Origin: DASRVA01 sp050732935
Lineage (GTDB): Bacteria; Gemmatimonadota; Gemmatimonadetes; JACCXV01; JAHWKZ01
DNA: 26,948 nt
Direction of reading: 5' to 3'
Assembly (NCBI GenBank): GCA_050732935.1
Contig: JBOHRW010000170.1
Location: 1-26,948 of the forward strand
Within the stretch, counting starts at the first letter, position 1; the number at the start of each line of letters is the position of its first letter. This document shows positions 1 to 7,687 of this stretch, piece by piece. Made by a program: the position numbers and the translations under genes. The notes beneath the pieces are model-generated. The model ran no database searches and was not told the origin of the DNA. It was given only the letters and a program-made list of their open reading frames with translations.

Positions 1-237
1 GATTACGTGCTCGGGTCCTGGATCGGGATGCTGCCGGGTACGCTCCTGTACGTTTATCTGGGCTCGACCGCCCAGGCGCTGGCCTCGATCGGCGCCGGTG
101 GCCGGGAGCGGAGCGCACTCGAGTGGACCGCGTTCGCGGTCGGGCTGGTGGCCACCGCGGTGGTGACATGGATCGTGACCCGCCGGGCCACGGCGATACT
201 GGAGCACCGGACGGGGATGGAGCCGGACGGTGCGTGA
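1..237 (+). CDS. TVP38/TMEM64 (DedA-superfamily) membrane protein, C-terminal part only
   Basis: The reading frame is already open at base 1, so the gene is cut by the window edge and only about 78 C-terminal residues are visible. The stretch GMLPGTLLYVYLGS is typical of the conserved C-terminal part of TVP38/TMEM64 (SNARE-associated, DedA superfamily) inner-membrane proteins. It is followed by a second hydrophobic segment (AFAVGLVATAVVTWIVT) and a short charged tail, consistent with the last transmembrane helix. DedA-superfamily proteins are linked to lipid-carrier transport and envelope homeostasis; the substrate here is unknown. The stop codon overlaps the GTG start of the oxidoreductase that follows (stop 235-237, start 230-232), so the two are probably translationally coupled. 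TVP38 proteins next to or fused with mercuric-reductase-like flavoproteins are a recurring bacterial arrangement. Confidence 0.8.
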   Translation, partial: DYVLGSWIGMLPGTLLYVYLGSTAQALASIGAGGRERSALEWTAFAVGLVATAVVTWIVTRRATAILEHRTGMEPDGA

Positions 238-1762
238 GCCCCGGCGGGATGCAGCGGCCGCGGGGGAGATCCGCGGGCCGCACGACCTCCGCCTGGAGTC
301 CCTGGTCCGGCCCCCCGACTGGGAGAACCCGCGCCCGGTCGGGCGCTATGACCTGATCGTCCTGGGGGCGGGCACGGCGGGCCTCGTCGCCGCGGCCGGC
401 GGGGCCGGTCTCGGGGCGCGCGTGGCCTTGGTCGAGCGCGGGCTCATGGGGGGAGACTGCCTCAACCACGGATGCGTCCCCTCCAAGGCGCTCCTGGCCT
501 CGGCCCGCCGCGCCGCCGAAGCCGGTCGTGCCGAACGCTATGGCATCACGATCGGGGACGTCGAGGTCGACTTCGCGGCGGTGATGGAGCGAATGCGTCG
601 GATCCGGGCCTCTCTGGCCGTCCACGACTCGGCCCGGCGATTCCGCGATCTGGGGGTGGACGTGTTTCTGGGCGAGGGTCGTTTCGTGAGCCGGGATGCC
701 CTCCAGGTCGAGGGGGCGACGCTGCGGTTCCGGCGGGCGCTCCTGGCCATGGGGGGCCGTCCCGCTGTCCCTGCCGTCCCCGGCCTCGCCGGGGCGGGCT
801 TTCTCACCAACGAGACCGTCTTCTCGCTGACCCGGCTGCCGCGCCGCCTGGCGATCGTCGGGGGTGGCCCGATCGGTTGCGAGCTCGCCCAGGTTTTTGC
901 CCGCTTCGGCTCGGGGGTTGTCCTCGTGGAGCGGCTGGAACGAATTCTCGCGAACGACGAGGCCGACGCCGCAGCGGTCGTGCATCGCGCGCTGGTCGAG
1001 GACGGAATCGAGGTACGGGTGGGACACGAGCTGGAGCGGGTGGAGCCCGCGGACGGAGCCTCCCGGCTCTCGCTTCGCGACCGAGAAGGCGGGGTCGTGG
1101 TCGAGGCCGACACGATCCTGCTCGCGGCCGGCCGGCAGCCGAACGTCGAGGGCGTCGGTCTGGAGGCGGCGGGCGTGGAGTACGATCCCGCGCTGGGCGT
1201 CCGGGTCGACGACCGGCTGCGGAGCACCAACCCCGCGATCTATGCGGCCGGCGACGTGGCCGGACGCTACCTCTTCACCCACATGGCCGACGCCGAGGCG
1301 CGGATCGTCGTCCGGAACGCTCTTTTCCCGGGCCGCCGCAAGGCGAGCGCCCTCCATGTGCCGTGGTGCACCTACACCGATCCCGAGCTGGCGCACGTCG
1401 GTCACTCGCCCGAGTCGGCGGCAGGGGCCGGGATCGACCTGGATTCGATCGACCGCTCGTTCGACGGCGTCGATCGGGCTGTCCTGGAGGGGGAGGGAGA
1501 GGGCTTCGCGCGCGTCCACGTCCGGAGAGGAGGCAATGAGATCGTCGGAGCGACCGTGGTCGGCGCTCACGCGGGCGAGACGATCGGACTGGTCGCCCTG
1601 GCCATGGAGGCCGGAGTCGGGCTCGAGACCCTGTCGGAGACGGTATTCCCGTACCCGACGCGAGCCGAGGCCCTGCGCGGAATCGCCAACGAGTGGCAGC
1701 GTTGGCGTCTCACGCCGCGGGTAAGGTGGCTGCTCGAGAGGTGGTTCGCGCTCCGACGGTAG
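230..1762 (+). CDS. Mercuric-reductase-like pyridine nucleotide-disulfide oxidoreductase (class I flavoprotein)
   Basis: A 510-residue FAD/NAD(P) flavoprotein. Residues 41-70 hold the FAD-binding Rossmann motif (VLGAGTAGLVAA), followed by the redox-active disulfide in GGDCLNHGCVPSK (C77 and C82). The second nucleotide-binding motif (VGGGPIGCELA) lies near residue 210, then the FAD-contacting AIYAAGDVAG, then a dimerisation domain. Where lipoamide dehydrogenase has its catalytic HPT...E dyad, this protein reads FPYPTRAEAL, with Tyr in place of His, so a true dihydrolipoyl dehydrogenase is unlikely. The C-terminal cysteine pair and N-terminal heavy-metal domain of genuine MerA are also absent. 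The GTG start is supported by GGAG seven bases upstream and by the roughly 40-residue N-terminal leader (with PPDWENP) common to this subgroup. It overlaps the TVP38 gene by 8 bases, suggesting a membrane-associated redox partner. The substrate is unknown. Confidence 0.88.
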   Translation: MREPRRDAAAAGEIRGPHDLRLESLVRPPDWENPRPVGRYDLIVLGAGTAGLVAAAGGAGLGARVALVERGLMGGDCLNHGCVPSKALLASARRAAEAGRAERYGITIGDVEVDFAAVMERMRRIRASLAVHDSARRFRDLGVDVFLGEGRFVSRDALQVEGATLRFRRALLAMGGRPAVPAVPGLAGAGFLTNETVFSLTRLPRRLAIVGGGPIGCELAQVFARFGSGVVLVERLERILANDEADAAAVVHRALVEDGIEVRVGHELERVEPADGASRLSLRDREGGVVVEADTILLAAGRQPNVEGVGLEAAGVEYDPALGVRVDDRLRSTNPAIYAAGDVAGRYLFTHMADAEARIVVRNALFPGRRKASALHVPWCTYTDPELAHVGHSPESAAGAGIDLDSIDRSFDGVDRAVLEGEGEGFARVHVRRGGNEIVGATVVGAHAGETIGLVALAMEAGVGLETLSETVFPYPTRAEALRGIANEWQRWRLTPRVRWLLERWFALRR

Positions 1763-1764
1763 GA

Positions 1765-1783
1765 TCTCAGGGTGACCCTGGGA
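1765..1783. terminator. Short hairpin between convergent genes
   Basis: TCTCAGGGTGACCCTGGGA can fold into an 8-bp stem (one G-T wobble) with a TGA loop. It sits in the 27-base gap between the convergent oxidoreductase and susD1 stops. There is no T-run on either side, so a role as a bidirectional terminator is only inferred from position. Confidence 0.35.
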
Positions 1784-1789
1784 ACCCGG

Positions 1790-2905
1790 TCATAAGTTGG
1801 GGTTCGTGTCGAGCTCGCTCTGCGGAAACGGGAAGCACGGGTCCCCGCCGGCCAGGAACGGGTCGTTCCGCCGCCGCATGTCGGTCAGGCGGTGGCCCTC
1901 GAGCCACAACTCGAACGCGCGCTCCTGCGCCACGTCCTCGCCCGCCGCCTCGCGGGCGATCAGCGCGGCCTCCGCCCCGCTCGCCAACCGGATATCGCTC
2001 GATGTCTCCAGGTACTTCAGCTGGACGAAGAGGGGGGTCTGGTTGTCCGGCCCCAGCGGTCCCTCGGTCAGGAAGGGGCACTCGGGCCCGAAGCACACTG
2101 GAACGCGAGGGTCGCCGGTGTTCCGGAAGGGCTCGCCGACGCTCGTCTCACGGCGCTCGATGGTGAAGATGACGAGGATGTTCTCCTCCCGGCCCGAGTT
2201 CTCCGAGTAGTCGATGGAGAACTCGAAGTCGGCCGGGACCTGAGCCGCGTCGGCGAGGGCCCCGGCCAGGTCGCCCGTGTTGAGGCGCGCCCGTGCGCGA
2301 CCGACGAGCGCGAGGTTCGAGAGACTGTCGGCCCCTGCCGCCTGGGCGACCGGGATCGCCTGCGTGAAGAGATCGACAGCCTGGCCGTAGACCTGCTCAG
2401 GCGTAAGCGGCGGGCCGACATCCAGCGTTGCCTGGCAGAAATTGTCGGCCAGGAGGATCCGCGCGTAGCCACCGTACGCGAGCGCTGCGGCGAGCAGCTC
2501 GCTCGACCCCGCGTCCGCCCCCAAGATCTCCCGAACGCTGGCTGCCGCCCGGTCGGCCGTGAAGCGAGCCGTGGAGAGAAATTCGTAGAAGAAGTCGAGG
2601 TCCACGTTGGAGGGAGCGATCGCCCGTCGATCGATCTGATCGAAATCGGGGAACGACCCGCTGTGCACGAGCTCGTCCGTGAACAGGGCCGTATAGAGGA
2701 CGGTCTCGTCGAACGCATCCTGAAGGTCCCCGTAGACCCCGTCCACCACGACCGGCAGGTCTTCCTGGGACTCAAGCGCCTCCTCGGGAACCGCTCCCGG
2801 GTTCGACACGTCGAGAAGCGCGTCGCACGCCACCCCCGAGACCGCCACCATCCCCGGAAGCAGCAGCGAGCGCAGGCATCGCAGAGCCGCCTTGCGTGTG
2901 CTCAT
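1790..2905 (-). CDS. SusD/RagB-type outer-membrane lipoprotein (copy 1)
   Basis: A 371-residue protein with an N-terminal signal ending in a lipobox-like SGVAC (C27), followed by a SusD-type start (LLDVSNPGAVPEEAL). SusD lipoproteins cap their SusC partner at the outer surface and capture ligand for import. Central helical sequence (LALVGRARARLNTGDLAGALADA) resembles TPR-like SusD repeats. The C-terminal part has FELWLEGHRLTDMRRRNDPF, the conserved R-W/L-EGHR-W/L-D-R region of the family. At 371 residues it is short compared with the 450-550 of Bacteroidota SusD. It is clearly paralogous to the copy at 6568-7677, sharing the opening, the EGHR block and an identical LDTNPNL terminus. An AGGAGG six bases upstream supports the start and overlaps the susC1 stop, so susC1-susD1 form one operon. 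The ligand cannot be predicted. Confidence 0.88.
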   Translation of the reverse strand: MSTRKAALRCLRSLLLPGMVAVSGVACDALLDVSNPGAVPEEALESQEDLPVVVDGVYGDLQDAFDETVLYTALFTDELVHSGSFPDFDQIDRRAIAPSNVDLDFFYEFLSTARFTADRAAASVREILGADAGSSELLAAALAYGGYARILLADNFCQATLDVGPPLTPEQVYGQAVDLFTQAIPVAQAAGADSLSNLALVGRARARLNTGDLAGALADAAQVPADFEFSIDYSENSGREENILVIFTIERRETSVGEPFRNTGDPRVPVCFGPECPFLTEGPLGPDNQTPLFVQLKYLETSSDIRLASGAEAALIAREAAGEDVAQERAFELWLEGHRLTDMRRRNDPFLAGGDPCFPFPQSELDTNPNL

Positions 2906-2915
2906 CTGCCGCCTC

Positions 2916-3662
2916 CTAGAAGGTGAGGTTGAGGCTGGTGACGATGCGTCGCGGCTGGGGCACCGTGAAGAAGTCGGTCACGACCAGGTCGCTCTGGCCG
3001 GCCCCGTTCACCTCCGGATCCACGCCGGAGTAGTCGGTCCACGTCTTCAGGTTGCGCCCGCTGATCGTGATGCTGGCGCGCTGGGCGCGGAAGGCCGAGG
3101 CCCAGGTCTCGGGGAGCGTGTAGGTCGCCGACACCTCCCTCAGCTTGACGAAATCGCCATCCTCCACGAACGGGGTCGGCTCGCCGGAGCCGATGAACGC
3201 GAACAAGTCGTCGAGCTCCTGCTCGGGGAGGAAATCCGGGTCGTAGAGGGCGCGCTCGCTTCCGAACTGGAAGCGGAAGGGTATGGCGCGATGGTGGACC
3301 ACGAACCCACGCTTCCAGGCGAGGAGGGCGTAGAGCTGGAGGTTGTCCCACAGCGTCACCGTGCTGCCCCACGATCCGGCGAGGTCGGGGGTCACACGCC
3401 CCAGGAACTCGTCCTCGTCGGACAGGATTAGGCCGCCGTCCTCGTCGCGGCCGGTGATCACCCGGCCCCAGATCCCGTCCAGGGGAAACCCCTCCTCGAT
3501 CCGCTGGTCGGAGCTGCCGGGGGTCGGAAACCCGGGCTCGCCGCCCAGGCTCGTCACTTCGTTGTCGTTGGTGGCCAGGTTCAGCGAGAAGCGGTAGTCG
3601 ACCCGGGGCGTGTCGACCAGCAGGCCGTCGACCGAGAGCTCCCAGCCGCTGTTCTGGACCTC
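2916..3662 (-). pseudogene. 3' part of frameshifted SusC-type transporter gene (susC1)
   Basis: About 248 residues of SusC beta-barrel C-terminus, beginning at EVQNSGWEL and ending in the aromatic-terminated barrel strand RRIVTSLNLTF. It aligns throughout with residues of SusC2, for example GLLVDTPRVDYRFSLNL versus GVLVDTDAVDYSFTLSL, and FVKLREVSATYTLP versus FVKLREISATYTLP. The frame runs open further upstream (to 4013), but that translation is a shadow of the 5' part and has no SusC similarity. No credible start codon or ribosome-binding site sits at the homology boundary, so this piece is not an independent gene. It continues the protein encoded at 3581-5899 after a one-base slip. Joined, the two would give about 994 residues, close to the 988 of SusC2. 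It may be intact in the organism if the slip is a sequencing or assembly error. Confidence 0.82.
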
Positions 3663-5899
3663 TCGATGTTGGCGAGCTGGTTGGACGGGAATCCGCTCGA
3701 GGGCGCCACCGTTCTGGCGACCAGCGCGTCCTCGGTAACCTTGTCGTAGTAGGTCACCGCGACGCCGATCCGGTCGTCCCACAGGCCGGCGTCGAGGCCG
3801 ACCTCGACCTCGCGGCTCCGCTCGGGCCCGAGGTCCGGATTTCCGAACTGGTCGGGCGTCACGGTGGGAAGGCCACCCCGGATCGCGACCGCGTTGAACT
3901 GGCGCTGCTCGGCGAAGGCGGCCGGCTGCTGGCCGGCGAAGCCGTACGCGGCCCGCAGGCGCAGCATGTCGACCACCGGGATCTCGAAAAACGGCTCCTC
4001 GCTCACCACCCACGAGGCGCTGACCTTGGGGTACGTCTCGAAGTCGAAGTTCGCGCCGAACGCGCTGTTGTCGTCGAAGCGAACCGCCCCCGTCAGGAAC
4101 AGCCGGTTCTGCCAGGCGAGCTGCTCCTGGACATAGAGCCCCACGGTCACGTCCTCGATCCGGGTCTCGAACCCCTCACGGCGGCCCGCCGCCGAAACCG
4201 TCGAAACGGTCGGGTCGGGGAAATCCTCTCCGAAGGCGGTCACCGTGTCCACGTTCTCGTTCGTCACCTGGGTGCCGACCGAGCTGTTGCTCTGGAGTGC
4301 GGGCGTGAGATCCCATGTCACGGTGCCGTTGTAGTCGAGGGTGATGTCGACTGCCGTCTGGCGGACGACCTTCTTCTCGCCACGCGGGCTCAGGTTCGCG
4401 ACCGCCCCGAACGGGATGAACTGGAAGTTCTCCTCGGCGTTGACGTCGATGCCGAAGATGGCCCGGTTCCGCAGCCACGGGAGCGGGTCGAAGTTCGCGG
4501 TCACGCTTCCCGTGAACCGGTCGTTCGTGAGCCGCGAGTCGATCAGCGCCACCTGGCTGAGGGGCGTGAACGGCTCGCCAAACTCGAAATTGGCCCCCGC
4601 CTCCACGAAGATGAAGGCCGGGGAGCTGAGCAGGGCGTTCCCCCAGAACCCGAAGATGTTGTTGTCGTTGTGCGGCAGCCGGATCTCGTTGTTGACGTAG
4701 CCGGTCGAGACCGCCAGGTCGAAGACCTCGCTCGGCGTCCACTGGAGGTTGGCCCGACCCCCCATCTTCTCGGCGAAATTGGCGGGCGTGACCCCTCCCT
4801 CGGTCATGAAATGGCCGGAGCCGTAGAACGTGAAATCCTCGCGCCCGCCGCTCACGCTCAGGTCGTACTCCTGGTAGGTTCCCGTCTCCCGAATCGACTC
4901 GATCGGGTTGTTGGCGATCAGGAGCTGCCCGTCGGGAAGCGTCTCGACGACGCGCACGCCGGGCCCCTCCGGCACCGCGTCGGGTTCGACGGCTCCGAAG
5001 TTGTCGGGGAAATCGTGGTTGCCCAGGTCGACCCTCACCCAGCTTCCGCGGACGTTCCACCGGGTCTCCCCGGGACGCCCCTTCTTGGTGATGATCTGGA
5101 TGACTCCGGCCGCCGCTTCGGTGCCATACAGCGTCGCCGCCGCCGGGCCCTTGATGATCTCGATCGACTCGATGTCCTGGATGTTGATGTCGTTGAGCCG
5201 CGAGGGGCCCTGGCCGCCGACCTGGAAGCGGTCCGGGCCGACATCGAACGCGTAGTCGCTGTGGCTGTTGACGACCCGGACGCCGTCCACATAGAGAAGC
5301 GGCTGGTTGGTCTGGGTGATCGAGGAGAGCCCGCGCAGGTGGATCGACGCGCCCGTGCCCGCGCTCCCCGAGCTCGGTAACACCACCGCTCCAGCGGCGC
5401 AGCCCTGGATGAGCTCCGCGAGACTGGTCACCGGCGCCTTCTCGATCACCTCATCCGCCTCGATCTCGATGACCGCGTTGCCGATCGCGCGCTTCTGGGT
5501 CTCGCCGGCGGTCCCGGTCACGACGATGGTGTTCAGCTCGATGGGGGTGGAGGTGAGCCTGAAGTCGACCGTGTTGTCTCCGACGGCCAGCGTGGCGGAA
5601 CGCTGCTCGGTGCGATATCCGAGGTAGATCGCCTGCAGCTGGACGGTTCCGGTCGGAGCGTCGGTGACCTGATACCGGCCGCTGGGATCCGTCACGGCCC
5701 CCCGGTCCGTACCCACGATCTGGATCTGGGCCCCGACGAGCGGCTGGCCGTTCTCGTTGGTGACGGCGCCCTGGATCGTGGCCTGGGAATGGGCCGTGGC
5801 GGGGAGGAGTACAAAGGCCAGGGGAAGGAGGATGGAGATTGGCTTCCAGCGTTTCCCGAGCGCCCGCTCGATGAGTGCGAACGCAGAGCCGAAGTCCAT
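3581..5899 (-). CDS. SusC/RagA-type TonB-dependent transporter (copy 1), 5' part, frameshifted
   Basis: Encodes most of a SusC outer-membrane importer. Reading from the ATG at 5899: a long signal region with hydrophobic core ISILLPLAFVLLPATAHSQ, a carboxypeptidase-regulatory-like domain (ATIQGAVTNENGQPLVGAQI), VVTGTAG at about residue 123, then the plug with LLYVDGVRV and the SusC hallmark KGPAAATLYGTEAAAGVIQI. The beta-barrel follows up to NQLANI. There the frame breaks: the expected GEVQNSGW reads ERSRTAAG, and the ORF ends after 27 further non-homologous residues. SusC2 shows that one base (a G in GGAGAG on the coding strand) is missing near 3664. ATG 5899 is preferred over the upstream start at 5974 because AGGAGG lies five bases before it and the same arrangement recurs at susC2. 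With SusD1 it would import an unidentified ligand powered by TonB. Confidence 0.87.
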   Translation of the reverse strand: MDFGSAFALIERALGKRWKPISILLPLAFVLLPATAHSQATIQGAVTNENGQPLVGAQIQIVGTDRGAVTDPSGRYQVTDAPTGTVQLQAIYLGYRTEQRSATLAVGDNTVDFRLTSTPIELNTIVVTGTAGETQKRAIGNAVIEIEADEVIEKAPVTSLAELIQGCAAGAVVLPSSGSAGTGASIHLRGLSSITQTNQPLLYVDGVRVVNSHSDYAFDVGPDRFQVGGQGPSRLNDINIQDIESIEIIKGPAAATLYGTEAAAGVIQIITKKGRPGETRWNVRGSWVRVDLGNHDFPDNFGAVEPDAVPEGPGVRVVETLPDGQLLIANNPIESIRETGTYQEYDLSVSGGREDFTFYGSGHFMTEGGVTPANFAEKMGGRANLQWTPSEVFDLAVSTGYVNNEIRLPHNDNNIFGFWGNALLSSPAFIFVEAGANFEFGEPFTPLSQVALIDSRLTNDRFTGSVTANFDPLPWLRNRAIFGIDVNAEENFQFIPFGAVANLSPRGEKKVVRQTAVDITLDYNGTVTWDLTPALQSNSSVGTQVTNENVDTVTAFGEDFPDPTVSTVSAAGRREGFETRIEDVTVGLYVQEQLAWQNRLFLTGAVRFDDNSAFGANFDFETYPKVSASWVVSEEPFFEIPVVDMLRLRAAYGFAGQQPAAFAEQRQFNAVAIRGGLPTVTPDQFGNPDLGPERSREVEVGLDAGLWDDRIGVAVTYYDKVTEDALVARTVAPSSGFPSNQLANIERSRTAAGSSRSTACWSTRPGSTTASR

Positions 5900-5945
5900 G
5901 GGAGCCTCCTGCTCAGGGTGAGCTTCGGCCTGGCGGGCCATCCCT

Positions 5946-5974
5946 ATGCTGAATCCGGGGGGGCTTTCTGTCAA
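5946..5974 (-). promoter_or_regulatory. Sigma-70-like promoter for susC1-susD1
   Basis: On the minus strand there is a perfect -35 TTGACA (5969-5974), a 17-base spacer and a CAGCAT -10 (5946-5951, three of six consensus bases). Transcription would start near 5939, leaving a roughly 40-base leader with AGGAGG before the ATG at 5899. A small GCTCA/TGAGC hairpin (5911-5923) lies just upstream of the ribosome-binding site. The -10 is weak, so this is a candidate only. Confidence 0.45.
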
Positions 5975-6073
5975 GATTACGAGGTCCGGGAGGGGATGCA
6001 GCGAAACCCCCAGCGAGGGCTCGTTCGGAGGCGCGGGAGCTGCCGCCTCGTCGCGGGTGGACGCCGGAAGCGC

Positions 6074-6472
6074 CTACCCAGCCGCCCCGGGAGAGAGATA
6101 CGCCGAGATCGATTCGACCAGCAGATCTTTGAGCGCCCGGTTTCCGGAAGGCGTCGTGACCTCGCGATCGATCCGCGCATCGGCCCGACGCTCGATCACC
6201 CGGGACATGCGCCGGCTGAGGGGAAGGAAGGCCGGCCGGTCGGAGAGCACGCCCAGCACCCCCTGCCAGGTGACCTGCGACGCCACCACCGGAAAGAGGT
6301 CCTCGAGCTGACTCCGGTCGCCGGCGTCGAGCTCGGCCAGGCTGGATTCCATCTCGGCCCCCACCTCGGCCAGGAATGCGTCAAAGGTGGCGGGGGTGGC
6401 CCGGTCGGCCCCGCCGGAGGCGCAGCCGGCTGTCAGGGCGACCAGGCCGAAGAGGGCGAGGATGCGTGACAT
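6074..6472 (-). CDS. Small putative lipoprotein, unrecognised
   Basis: A 132-residue protein starting MSRILALFGLVALTAGCAS, a lipoprotein signal peptide with the lipidated cysteine at residue 17. The mature part is mostly helical in character and rich in acidic and arginine residues, with no family I recognise. An AGGAGG eight bases upstream of the ATG (6481-6486 on the plus strand) is strong support for this start; the frame runs open far upstream, but that part is a shadow of susD2. It lies between two SusCD modules on the same strand: 95 bases after susD2, with an inverted repeat in the gap, and 174 bases before susC1. It may be an accessory envelope lipoprotein of the susC2-susD2 operon, but that rests on position alone. 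Confidence 0.72.
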   Translation of the reverse strand: MSRILALFGLVALTAGCASGGADRATPATFDAFLAEVGAEMESSLAELDAGDRSQLEDLFPVVASQVTWQGVLGVLSDRPAFLPLSRRMSRVIERRADARIDREVTTPSGNRALKDLLVESISAYLSPGAAG

Positions 6473-6505
6473 CGACGTTTCCTCCTGAATGACATCCCGA
6501 AATGC

Positions 6506-6538
6506 GACGGGCCGCCCCCGGCAAGAGGGCGGCCCGTC
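6506..6538 (-). terminator. Strong GC hairpin between susD2 and the lipoprotein gene
   Basis: A perfect 12-bp inverted repeat (GACGGGCCGCCC at 6506-6517, GGGCGGCCCGTC at 6527-6538) with a 9-base loop, between the susD2 stop and the ribosome-binding site of the downstream lipoprotein. In the minus-strand direction it is followed by GCATTT rather than a clear T-run. It may act as a partial terminator, attenuator or mRNA-stabilising structure that lowers expression of the lipoprotein relative to susCD. Confidence 0.55.
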
Positions 6539-6567
6539 CGCCGGCGGCCTCGACGAGGCCGAGCTCG

Positions 6568-7677
6568 CTACAGGTTCGGGTTCGTGTCCAGCTCCTCGTC
6601 GGGCAGGGGCCAGCATGCATCCCCACCCGCCAGGAAGGGATCGTTCCGTCGGCGGAAGTCGGCCAGCCGGTGGCCCTCCAGCCACAGCTCGCGGGCGCGC
6701 TCTTCGGAGACGTCCTCCCCGGCGGCCTCGCGGGCGATCAGGGCCGCCTCGACCCCGCTCGCGATCCGGATGTCGGCACCCCGGTCCAGGTACTTCTCCT
6801 GGACGAAGAGTGGCGTTTCGTTGTCGGGACCGAACTCGCCTTCCGTGAAGAACGGGCACTCCGGTCCGAAGCAGACCGGGACGCGGGGGTCGTCGAGGTT
6901 GCGGAACGGCTCGTCGACGCTCACCTCGCGTCGTGCGATCGTGAAGATGAACACGATGTTCTCCTGGAACAGCTGCTCGTACTGAGCAACGAACTCGAAG
7001 TCGGCCGGCACCTGCTGGGCGTCGGCGATCGCCCCGGCGTTGTCCCCGACGTTGAGCCGGGCCCGCGCGCGACCGACCAGCGCCAGGTTCAGGATGCTGT
7101 CCGACTCGGCCGCGATCGCGACCTGGATGGCATCGGTAAAGCGCTCCTCCGCCCGCCGGTAGACTTCCTCCGACGTGAGCGGCGGCCCGGCGTCGAAGGC
7201 CCCCTGGCAGAAGTTGTCCGCGATCAGGAGATGGGCGTAGCCGGAGTAGGCGAGGGCGGCGGCCAGGAAGCCGTTGGACTCGGCCTCGGCGCCGAGCAGC
7301 TCGCGGATCTGGGCCGCGGCCCGGTCGCCGGTGAAGCGCGCGACCGACACGAACTCCCACAGGTCGTCGAGCCCCGGGTTGTTGGTCAGGATGTTCCGCA
7401 CGTCGAACTCGTTGAAGTCGGGGAACGAGCCGCTGTGCACGAACTCGTCGGTGAAGAGTCCGGCCCGGAGGACGAACTCGTCAAAGCCCGCCACGAGGTC
7501 GCCATAGACCCCGTCGACGAGCGTCGGGATCGCGTCCACGTTGTTGAGCGCTTCCTCCGGCACGTTGCCGGGGTTCTCGACTTCCAGCAGGGCCTCGCAC
7601 GCCACCAGCACGACTACTAGAGCGAGCGCGCAAAGCGCGCCTGCCAGGGGGCGGAGGAGAAACGGTGAGCTCTTCAT
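6568..7677 (-). CDS. SusD/RagB-type outer-membrane lipoprotein (copy 2)
   Basis: A 369-residue SusD homologue. The N-terminal signal (LCALALVVVLVAC) gives a good lipobox with lipidation at C27, then EALLEVENPGNVPEEAL, the usual SusD opening. The middle has TPR-like helices (LNLALVGRARARLNVGDNAGAIADA). The C-terminal section has ARELWLEGHRLADFRRRNDPF and ends LDTNPNL. It is paralogous to SusD1 along its whole length (the LFTDEFVHSGSFPDF and PRVPVCFGPECPF blocks are nearly identical), pointing to tandem duplication. The start is fixed by GGGGG five bases upstream, directly after the susC2 stop, and the ten-base gap indicates one transcript. It should sit on SusC2 at the outer surface and bind the ligand; its length suggests a compact lid without large insertions. 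Confidence 0.9.
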   Translation of the reverse strand: MKSSPFLLRPLAGALCALALVVVLVACEALLEVENPGNVPEEALNNVDAIPTLVDGVYGDLVAGFDEFVLRAGLFTDEFVHSGSFPDFNEFDVRNILTNNPGLDDLWEFVSVARFTGDRAAAQIRELLGAEAESNGFLAAALAYSGYAHLLIADNFCQGAFDAGPPLTSEEVYRRAEERFTDAIQVAIAAESDSILNLALVGRARARLNVGDNAGAIADAQQVPADFEFVAQYEQLFQENIVFIFTIARREVSVDEPFRNLDDPRVPVCFGPECPFFTEGEFGPDNETPLFVQEKYLDRGADIRIASGVEAALIAREAAGEDVSEERARELWLEGHRLADFRRRNDPFLAGGDACWPLPDEELDTNPNL

Positions 7678-7687
7678 CGTCGCCCCC

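Noticed and set aside
1892..2926. 344-codon plus-strand frame over susD1
   Set aside because: Antisense shadow; the minus strand encodes SusD with a lipobox, ribosome-binding site and conserved blocks. The same applies to 6502-7620 over susD2.
3663..4013. N-terminal extension of the susC1 3' frame
   Set aside because: The translated sequence is Arg/Gly/Pro-rich and unrelated to SusC; it is the shifted frame of the 5' part. Homology begins only at about 3662.
6473..7360. Long N-terminal extension of the small lipoprotein frame
   Set aside because: It reads out of frame through susD2. The ATG at 6472 has a signal peptide, a lipobox and a well-spaced AGGAGG.
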